The notes beneath the pieces are model-generated. The model made no database searches and was not told the origin of the DNA. It saw only the letters and a list, made by a program, of their open reading frames with translations. From assembly GCA_022781395.1 (NCBI GenBank), contig JALETS010000075.1:1-45392 (forward strand): a stretch of DNA of 45,392 nucleotides. Reading direction: 5' to 3'. The position numbers and the translations under genes were made by a program. Below are positions 37,815 through 45,392 of the stretch, in pieces (position 1 is the stretch's first letter; each line of letters begins with the position of its first letter). The stretch comes from Lachnospiraceae bacterium. Its GTDB lineage: Bacteria > Bacillota > Clostridia > Lachnospirales > Lachnospiraceae.

Positions 37815-38450
37815 ATGTTTCAGCTATTTCCCGCCTTACTTTTCTTTCTGCTCGCAGTTACATTGGATTCCCTGACTGCCGGGCTGACTTACGGCACACG
37901 CAAAGTCCGCATCCAGCCCCTTTCCTACCTGATCCTGATCTGCATACCGGCACTCTTTATCACTGCTGCCAATCAGCTTGGAACTCTGCTAGCCTGCCTG
38001 CTGCCTTCACAGGTTCTCCCCTGGATTTCCTTCCTTCTTCTGTTTTTGTTAGGCATCAGCAAGATTATAGAAAGTCTGATCCGCCGTCTGGCAGCAAAAC
38101 ACCCCAGTCTCACAAGAAACTGGGGTTGTAAAATCAAACAGATCAATATTATTTTTACCATCTATCTGTCTCCCGAATATGCAAACGTGGAAGATTTGCA
38201 GATACTGAGTGCCAAGGAAGCATTGCTCTTAAGCCTTGCCCTCTCCCTTGACAGCATTCTGGTGGGAATGGCTTTTACCACAGACGCGGTCTCCTGGGTC
38301 TTTCTTTTTCTATTGGCCGTTCTCTTTAATCTGCTCTTTTTCCTGATTGGCTATCTTGCCGGGCATGTACTCTGTCATTTATTTCATGTTGATCTGTCCT
38401 GGCTCAGCGGTCTGCTGCTCCTTCTTCTGGCATTACAGGCTCTTGCATAG
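37815..38450 (+). CDS. YtaF/MntP-like sporulation-type membrane protein
   Basis: Multi-TM; repeated LAVTLDSLTAGLTYG and LALSLDSILVGMAF half-motifs. Confidence 0.75.
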   Translation: MFQLFPALLFFLLAVTLDSLTAGLTYGTRKVRIQPLSYLILICIPALFITAANQLGTLLACLLPSQVLPWISFLLLFLLGISKIIESLIRRLAAKHPSLTRNWGCKIKQINIIFTIYLSPEYANVEDLQILSAKEALLLSLALSLDSILVGMAFTTDAVSWVFLFLLAVLFNLLFFLIGYLAGHVLCHLFHVDLSWLSGLLLLLLALQALA

Positions 38451-39372
38451 CTTTTTGACCACAGTCTTTGTAACGTTTCCTGCCTACTGCCACCAGCAGT
38501 TCATGCACAATCAACGGTGTAGCTGACAGGGCAACTAACTGCAGCCACTCCGTCAGGCTAAGCCGTACCGTACCAAATAACCGGATCAGAGGAGGAATCT
38601 CTGTTACTGCTATCTGCAACAGAATACCTGCTGCAAACGCCAGGATCATATAAGGGTTATTCCTATGATTCATCTTAAATACGGAACGGTTCACATCCCG
38701 CATTCCTATGGCATGGAATAACTGGCTGATACCAAGCACCATAAAAGCATGAGTTTGTGCCTGTGCCAGCACGGCAGAAATCCTCAGCGCCTGTAAAACA
38801 TTATGTAAACTTACAGGAAGTCCTTCTGCCAGTATTTTATCATAAGGCACTTTAAGAAATGCTGCCAGACTTACGCCACCGATCACCAGTCCATAACAGA
38901 TCACACACATAAGTCCGCCTTTTGCAAAAAGGGATTCTTCCTTCTTACGGGGAGGCTCCCGCATCAACACCTCTGTCTCATTATCATCTACTCCCAAAGC
39001 CAGAGCCGGCAGAGAATCCGTGATCAGATTGATCCACAGAATAAAGCTCGCTTTCAACGGACTGGGAAGTCCTGCCACAATCGTTAACAGCATGGTAATA
39101 ATTTCTCCCAGGTTGGAAGATAACAGGAAAAGCACGGACTTTCTGATATTCTCATAGATTCCCCTGCCTTCCTTGATTGCCAGATGAATGGTAGCAAAAT
39201 TGTCGTCCATCAATATAAAGTCTGCAGCCCCTCTGGCTACATCCGTACCATTCAGTCCCATGGCAATACCAATGTCAGCAGAATGTAAAGAAGGCGCATC
39301 ATTCACACCATCCCCTGTCATGGCCACTGTCTTACCCAGCGTTTTAAATCCTTCCACGATCCGCACCTTATG
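38404..39372 (-). pseudogene. C-terminal part of Ca-type P2-ATPase, separated from its N-terminal part by an in-frame TAA
   Basis: [29 protein letters not shown]... is in the same frame and directly continuous with the ORF ending at 39373. Confidence 0.8.
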
Positions 39373-41148
39373 TTAAGGCGTCACTCTGGCGAACACCATA
39401 ATCGATGGCAGTTTCTGCAGGAAGCTGTGCTCTTTCAGATGATCCAGCTCCTGTCCGGTCATACACTGGGAAGTAGTAGAAGCAATCCCCAATTCTTTTG
39501 CAATGGAAAAGGCCGTATCCGGGTGGTCTCCCGTAATCATCACGGTAGATACTCCTGCCTGCTTAAATGCCTCCACGGCACGCAATGCTTCCGGTCTGAC
39601 CGGGTCCTGCATACTGATCAGCCCAAGAAAAGTCATTCCCTTTTCCTGCAGGCTTCCATGTAATTCCACAGCCAGCGCCATAACACGCCTGCCCTCCGCC
39701 ATTAACTGCTTCTGGACACGGATAACCGCCTCTCTGTCAGACTGCGTCATATCAACCATCCGTCCCTGTCTGTACATACTCCCACAGTTCTCCAGAATTT
39801 TCTCTGCTGCACCTTTGGAATAGGCAATTACCTCATTACCTGCCTGATGCACCGTTGTCATCATTTTGCGTTCTGAATCAAAACCTTTTTCTGCCACACG
39901 GGGATACCGTTCTCTGAGTGCCTCAATATCAGTACCACATTCCTGCGCCATATAAAGCAATGCCATCTCCGTTGGATCACCCAGATTCCCTTCCGCCGTG
40001 ATCATTCCGTCATTGCACAGGATACTGCCTAATAAGAAATGCTGCAGACATGGATCTGTTTCCCGGATATGTACTGCCTCTCCCAAAAGATGTGCAAACC
40101 GTTCCCGCTTCGTAAGCCGGCCTTCCAGATAACATTCCGTTACCGTCATTTTATTCTGGGTCAGGGTACCCGTTTTGTCCGAACAAACCACATCCACGGC
40201 TCCCAATGTCTCTACCGACGCAAGCTTTCGCACAATGGTTCTGGCGCGCACCATACGGGACACACAAAGTGCCAGCACGATCGTTACGATGGCCGGAAGT
40301 CCTTCCGGCACTGCCGCTACGGCAAGAGATACCGATGTGAGGAGCATTTCTCCCACATCCCGCTTCTGCAGCACGGCAACAAGAAACAACAGCACACAGA
40401 TTCCCACTGCCAGAACACTGAGCACCTTACCCAGTTCTCCCAGCTTGATCTGTAACGGTGTCAGCTTCTTGTCTCCACCCCGCAGCATGTCTGCAATATG
40501 GCCGATACGGGTATCCATACCGGTAGCTACCACTACACCCTTGCCCCGTCCCTTCGTCACATAGGTGGACATATATGCCATATTCATGGAGCTGTTATCT
40601 CCCTGTATCTCCATCACATAATCGGCATCCTTCTCCACAGGGACAGACTCTCCTGTTAGGGTAGACTCTTCCACGCAAACACCTATTGTTTCAAACAATC
40701 TCAAATCTGCCGGAATCATATTTCCGGCTTCTAAGAGCACAATATCCCCTTGCACCAGATCTTCGGCCGGAATTTTGAGCCGTTCAGAATCGCGCACTAC
40801 AACTGCCTGCGGTGAAGATATCTTTTTCAGTGCCTCTACCGCTCTGCCTGCCTTACCTTCCTGTATGATCCCTACAGCCGCATTCAATACTACTACCGTG
40901 ACAATAATGACCGCATCCCCGATCTCCCCAAGCATCAGGGAAATTGCCATCGCTACTATCAGGATCAGGATCAACGGATCATTCAACTGCTCCAGAATCA
41001 TCTGTCCAACTGTTTTCTGTTCCTGATCCTTCAGTCTGTTTGCTCCGTATTTCGCTTTCCGCTCCATGGCCTCTTTGCGACTGAGTCCTTTTTCCCTGTC
41101 CGTCTCCAGACTCCGGATTACGTCCGACGCCGTTTTCATCTCATACAT
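39373..41148 (-). pseudogene. N-terminal part of Ca-type P2-ATPase, ending at in-frame TAA
   Basis: LLEAGNMIPADLR, TLTGESVPVEK, PEGLPAIVTI, CSDKTGTLTQN...VFARVTP*; start at MYEMKTASD with GGAGGAG SD. Confidence 0.8.
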
Positions 41149-41359
41149 GCACACTCCTCCTACACTTATCCTGAAATCACCGCCACGGCGCCTCATTCCA
41201 TCTCTCAGGATATTGTGGTCGCAGGCTTGTCATTTCTCTGTAAGATATATGAGAAAGAGTTGTCTAATATTACATGTTATGTTAACCATTTGTGAAATTT
41301 ATCATAATGATTCAGACTAATTTACAAAATCAATGCTCAGAAGCTCCGCATACTACAGA

Positions 41360-41863
41360 TCAAAAACTCCTCAGTTTGTCACTTCCATCATCTATCGTAT
41401 TTTCAATGGATTTGATGACCACATAATACCCAACGCCGGGATTAACCTCCACATAGACCCGGTCATTGACCTTATGACCCATCAGTGCTTTTCCAAGCGG
41501 AGATTCTGTACTGATCAGCCCTTCCAGAGAGTTCCCCCTGACTGTAGTCACAAGTTTATATTTCTCCGTAAGATTATCATCCTCAAAGAATACCTCCACC
41601 GTATTATTCATGCCCACCTCATCTTCAGCGGATTCGTCGGACACCACCACGGCAGTCTTGATCATTCTCTCCAGATAGCGGATACGGCTCTCGTTCTGAT
41701 TCTTGAATTTCTTTGCCGCATAATATTCAAAATTCTCGCTTAAATCTCCCTGGGCTCTTGCCTCTTTCACATCTTCGAGCGCATTCTTGCGTACTACAAG
41801 CTTACGATATTCAATTTCTTCTTCCATCTTCTGAATATCCTGTTGTGTCAGTTCATTATGCAT
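41360..41863 (-). CDS. greA: Transcription elongation factor GreA-family protein
   Basis: ARAQGDLSENFEYYAAK and PLGKALMGHKVNDRVYVEV motifs. Confidence 0.92.
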   Translation of the reverse strand: MHNELTQQDIQKMEEEIEYRKLVVRKNALEDVKEARAQGDLSENFEYYAAKKFKNQNESRIRYLERMIKTAVVVSDESAEDEVGMNNTVEVFFEDDNLTEKYKLVTTVRGNSLEGLISTESPLGKALMGHKVNDRVYVEVNPGVGYYVVIKSIENTIDDGSDKLRSF

Positions 41864-41885
41864 TGTTTTCCTCCCAAACGAAAAG

Positions 41886-41906
41886 AATCCTGTGAAACAC
41901 AGGATT
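41886..41906 (-). terminator. Rho-independent terminator
   Basis: AATCCTGTG-TTT-CACAGGATT followed by CTTTTCGTTT on the minus strand, between the HPr-like gene and greA. Confidence 0.75.
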
Positions 41907-41938
41907 CCTGAAATATTGATTTGAATATAATACCGGAT

Positions 41939-42175
41939 TTAGTTACCGCTTACCATATACTCAAGAAGACGGTTCACATCCTCAGGATCATGTGCTACAA
42001 TCTCCATCTCCGGAATCATATTATCTGCAAAAAGCTTGGTGATTGCTACATATTTGGTCAACTGGGATTTCAGATTTAATCTGTCGCCCTCTGCCGTTAC
42101 TAACTCTACCGTTCCTTTACACTTGTTGATTACCTCAAAAAACTTTTCAGGATCGTCAATGTTCATTACCTTCAT
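41939..42175 (-). CDS. Small HPr/Crh-like protein lacking the catalytic His
   Basis: 78 aa; GTVELVTAEGDRLNLKSQLTKYVAI resembles HPr (VNLKSIMG) with the Ser46-equivalent kept; N-terminal strand and His15 absent; SD GGAGG. Confidence 0.6.
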   Translation of the reverse strand: MKVMNIDDPEKFFEVINKCKGTVELVTAEGDRLNLKSQLTKYVAITKLFADNMIPEMEIVAHDPEDVNRLLEYMVSGN

Positions 42176-42327
42176 GATTCTTTCCTCCTCATGCTCTTAT
42201 CTTTATACTATTTACGTGTTCATCTAACATATTACACATTTTGGCTGTATTGTCAAATCATTTGTTTATTTTTCTCAGAATTTTTCTATCAGAGGTATGG
42301 ATATCTGCTAAAATAATTTATCCAACA

Positions 42328-42356
42328 TTGAATTTCACAGCAAAAAACTATATACT
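42328..42356 (+). promoter_or_regulatory. Sigma-A-like promoter of the EAL-protein gene
   Basis: TTGAAT-N17-TATACT. Confidence 0.55.
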
Positions 42357-42422
42357 AATATATACCAATAAGTTATAGTAGCCGTACAAAAGCATAGAAA
42401 TCAATAATCGGGAGAATTACGA

Positions 42423-44087
42423 ATGAAAAAAGGACTCTTTTGGGAAAAAGATGCAAACAAAATTTCTGCGATCATAGATGCTTTTGATCAGCTTTCTGAC
42501 AATTCATACATATGGGTAACAAACCTGAAAAAACATGAAACCTGGTGTACAGAAAAAACGCAAGAGCTTTTCAGTCTGCCGGATCAGATTATCCCGGATT
42601 TTGAGCAAAAGCTCACAGAGTATCTATTTCCCGAAGACCGGCCGGAATATCTGCAAAAGATTAAGCAGAGAATGCTTGGAACCGATCCAGATCAGGAACT
42701 GTGCATCCGCATGCGCACACAGGATGGAAGCTACTCCCTGTTCAGTATCCATACACAGATTCTTTCCGATGAAAATGATACTCCCGAATATCTGATCGCC
42801 CTGATTAAGAATGAAAATATTTTCCGTAAAATTGATGCTTTGACAGATCTGTATTCCGAAGCCCGGTACATAGATGATCTTAAGAAAGTGATTGCGCAGG
42901 AAAATCGTTTTGCCATATTGCAGATCCATGTAAAGGGTTTTTCCACCTTTAATCTGGTTTATGGCCGTGATTTTTCCAGCAAACTGCTTCGTGAGATTGC
43001 CATACGTTTTATTTATATGATGGATGCGGACAAAGCAGTCTACCGTCTCGAAAGCGAGTGCTTCGTTTTTATATTGAAGAAAGCCGGTCGTGAAGAACTC
43101 CTCGATTTTGACAGGAAGGTGCGCCACGCTCTTGATATCGGCATTATGGTGGATGGACAACTGCATCCTCTTAAAATTGCCTCCGGCGCGATCCTGCTTG
43201 AAAATTATTGCGGAGATGTCTCGTCTTTGTGCGGACAGGTTGCATATGCACTAAACCATTCAATAAACAAGCGTCAGCATCAGATTGTTATTTTCAATGA
43301 TGAAGTGAAAACTGCCAACGGGGCTGACCTTGCTCTTATGAAGGTAATCCATCAGTCCGTCCGCAATAACTGCGAAGGATTCTATCTGGTATATCAGCCT
43401 ATCGTAGATTCCAACACCGGAGAAATAGTAGGTGCCGAAGCACTTGTCCGTTGGAGCCGTGAGCCATACGGAACCGTACCGCCCGGCATGTTCATTGAAT
43501 GGTTAGAGACCGATCCCAGTATGTACGATTTAGGTAATTTTGTTCTGCGGACAGCACTGTCTGAAACGAAACCTCTACTTGCATCCAAACCGGATTTCTT
43601 TATCAATGTAAACCTTTCCGTCAGGCAGCTGGAACGGCCGGAATTTCACCAGGAGGTTGAAAAAATCCTTGACGAAACAAAATTCCCGGCAGGCAACCTC
43701 TGTATGGAACTGACTGAACGGTGTAAAGATTTTCCTTTAGATGTCCTAAAGAAAGAGGTATGCTATTTCCAAAGCCTCGGAATCCGGGTCGCAATGGATG
43801 ATTACGGAACAGGAAGTGCCTCTTCCAACATCGTTATGAATGTTCCGATGAATGAGATCAAGATTGATATGAGTTTTATCCGTGGTATCATTGATAATCC
43901 TAAAAATCAGGCCATGGTACGCTCTATCTTGTATTTTGCCGATAAATCCAACATGGCTACCTGCCTGGAAGGTGTTGAAAATGAAGAACTGCAGAATTAT
44001 CTGCGGGATTATAATGCCACTTGGTTTCAGGGTTATTATTACTCCAAACCGATTCCTCTTAATGAATTAGTAAAACTCATGAAATAG
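42423..44087 (+). CDS. PAS-like/degenerate GGDEF/EAL protein, likely c-di-GMP phosphodiesterase
   Basis: EAL motifs intact (GAEALVRW, NVNLSV, ELTER, MDDYGTGSAS, IKID, EGVE, QGYYYSKP); GGDEF position reads LESECF. Confidence 0.9.
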   Translation: MKKGLFWEKDANKISAIIDAFDQLSDNSYIWVTNLKKHETWCTEKTQELFSLPDQIIPDFEQKLTEYLFPEDRPEYLQKIKQRMLGTDPDQELCIRMRTQDGSYSLFSIHTQILSDENDTPEYLIALIKNENIFRKIDALTDLYSEARYIDDLKKVIAQENRFAILQIHVKGFSTFNLVYGRDFSSKLLREIAIRFIYMMDADKAVYRLESECFVFILKKAGREELLDFDRKVRHALDIGIMVDGQLHPLKIASGAILLENYCGDVSSLCGQVAYALNHSINKRQHQIVIFNDEVKTANGADLALMKVIHQSVRNNCEGFYLVYQPIVDSNTGEIVGAEALVRWSREPYGTVPPGMFIEWLETDPSMYDLGNFVLRTALSETKPLLASKPDFFINVNLSVRQLERPEFHQEVEKILDETKFPAGNLCMELTERCKDFPLDVLKKEVCYFQSLGIRVAMDDYGTGSASSNIVMNVPMNEIKIDMSFIRGIIDNPKNQAMVRSILYFADKSNMATCLEGVENEELQNYLRDYNATWFQGYYYSKPIPLNELVKLMK

Positions 44088-44093
44088 AAAAGA

Positions 44094-44128
44094 CCTTATA
44101 AATACCGTATGTTCCGGTATTTATAAGG
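44094..44128. terminator. Bidirectional terminator between convergent EAL gene and tsf
   Basis: 14-bp perfect stem CCTTATAAATACCG-TATGTTC-CGGTATTTATAAGG with pyrimidine/T-rich flanks both ways. Confidence 0.75.
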
Positions 44129-44166
44129 CCTTTAATTACTTTATAGGTTTTCTTTCAAAAGTCGCC

Positions 44167-45237
44167 TTACATTCCCATCTGCTTAGCTACTTCTTCAGCA
44201 AAGTTTTCTGATTTCTTCTCCATACCCTCGCCAACTTCAAAACGAACAATCTTTTCGATAACGATTGCCTTGTTTACAGAGGCAAGGTATGCTGCAACAG
44301 TCTGCTTTCCATCCTCAGCCTTTACATAAGTCTGATCAAGTAAGCACATTTCTTTTAACTGCTTTGAAACACGTCCTTCTACCAATCCGGTAAAAATCTT
44401 ATTTTCGGAAATAGCTTCCTTATCTTCGATAGCAAGACCTGCAAGCTGAGCTGCTGCTTCCTTAGAGAGGAAATTCGGCAAATAGTTCATGTTGCTCTTC
44501 TTCTCTTCATAAATTGCAACATCTTCCGCACTCCATACACCTGAAACAGCCTTATCAATAAGTCCCTGCAAAATAGGCTTAGGAAGTGAAAACGGATCAT
44601 TTAATGCACTTTCAAGTGTAATTTCTCTTAACTTAGCAAGTTCAGCTGCGGAAATATCATTTCTTGAGATGTACTGAGGACTCATAGCTGCAATCTGCAT
44701 TGCTACATTTGTAAGTGCTGTCTTTGTTTCATCAGATGCATCACCATTAGCAGCTACAAGGACACCAATTTTTCCGCCGCCATGGATATAAGAAGCAACA
44801 CAATCTGCAGAAACGCTTTCAAATCTTCTGATAGAAAGTTTTTCGCCAATTGTCAGAGTCTTTTCGTTTAATTCTTCCTTCAATCCAAGGATTTCGCAAA
44901 CATCTTCACCATCTCCGGCTTTTTCAACGCCTGATGCAAGTGCCTTATCAGCAACTGCCTGTACAAATGTCTGGAACACTTCGTTCTTTGCAACGAAGTC
45001 TGTTTCGGAATTAACCTCTACAACTGTAGCCTTATTTCCATCAATAGCAACTCGGCAGATACCCTCTGCTGCAATACGGCTTGCTTTCTTCTCAGCCTTT
45101 GCTGCACCGCTTTTTCTTAATACTTCAACTGCTTCATCAATATTACCATCGGTTTCGGTAAGCGCTTTTTTACATTCCATCATACCTGCACCGGTTATTT
45201 CTCTTAATTCTTTAACCATTGCTGCTGTGATAGCCAT
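44167..45237 (-). CDS. tsf: Translation elongation factor Ts
   Basis: MAITAAMVKELREITGAGMMECKKALTETDGNIDEAVEVLRKSG; SD GGAGG; downstream of rpsB. Confidence 0.96.
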   Translation of the reverse strand: MAITAAMVKELREITGAGMMECKKALTETDGNIDEAVEVLRKSGAAKAEKKASRIAAEGICRVAIDGNKATVVEVNSETDFVAKNEVFQTFVQAVADKALASGVEKAGDGEDVCEILGLKEELNEKTLTIGEKLSIRRFESVSADCVASYIHGGGKIGVLVAANGDASDETKTALTNVAMQIAAMSPQYISRNDISAAELAKLREITLESALNDPFSLPKPILQGLIDKAVSGVWSAEDVAIYEEKKSNMNYLPNFLSKEAAAQLAGLAIEDKEAISENKIFTGLVEGRVSKQLKEMCLLDQTYVKAEDGKQTVAAYLASVNKAIVIEKIVRFEVGEGMEKKSENFAEEVAKQMGM

Positions 45238-45281
45238 TGTTATTTCCTCCATAATATATAAAATCTCAACCCTGCTTTGTC

Positions 45282-45392
45282 TTATGCTTCTACTTCGTCT
45301 GTCTCTTCAATCTTCTCAGCTTCTGCTTCTTCTACATAATTCTCAGCACCCTGATTTGCTTCAATAACAGCATCAGCCATCTTAGCAACGAT
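45282..45392 (-). CDS. rpsB: 30S ribosomal protein S2, C-terminal 36 residues (partial)
   Basis: IVAKMADAVIEANQGAENYVEEAEAEKIEETDEVEA* directly upstream of tsf, the usual rpsB-tsf order. Confidence 0.85.
   Translation of the reverse strand: MVAKMADAVIEANQGAENYVEEAEAEKIEETDEVEA

Noticed and set aside
38803-38813. Further copy of ATTATGTAAAC
   Set aside because: Inside the Ca-ATPase coding region and in the opposite orientation; not counted in support of the regulatory motif.
1-45392. Mobile elements, prophage, CRISPR arrays, tRNA/rRNA genes
   Set aside because: No transposase, integrase, direct-repeat array or cloverleaf/rRNA sequence was recognised when reading the window.

Overview
Chromosomal segment of a Clostridia-type Firmicute, most likely Lachnospiraceae judging by gene content. 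Coding is dense and almost entirely on the minus strand. I saw no mobile element, CRISPR array, tRNA or rRNA. Core genes include pdxT/pdxS, tcdA-like, purA, purB, purF, rarA, a Zn/Cd-type P-ATPase with an ArsR regulator, htpG, a PrsA-like foldase, ilvE, folA/thyA, a beta-CASP metallo-beta-lactamase, a Ca-type P-ATPase, greA, tsf and the 3' end of rpsB. The best candidate for an undescribed system is a compact four-gene operon at 14593-21617. It encodes a giant solenoid-like protein (DUF5717-like), a degenerate actin/Hsp70-fold protein (DUF5716-like), a helical-repeat protein and a coiled-coil two-TM membrane protein. Other points of interest are: a recurrent ATTATGTAAAC motif upstream of several minus-strand genes; a T-box leader in front of a non-synthetase, Asn/Gly-rich membrane protein; a Ca-ATPase split by one in-frame TAA; a Crh-like HPr homologue that keeps the Ser46-type site but lacks His15; a perfect CIRCE operator at htpG; and a SpoIID-like/peptidoglycan-binding protein without a signal peptide.
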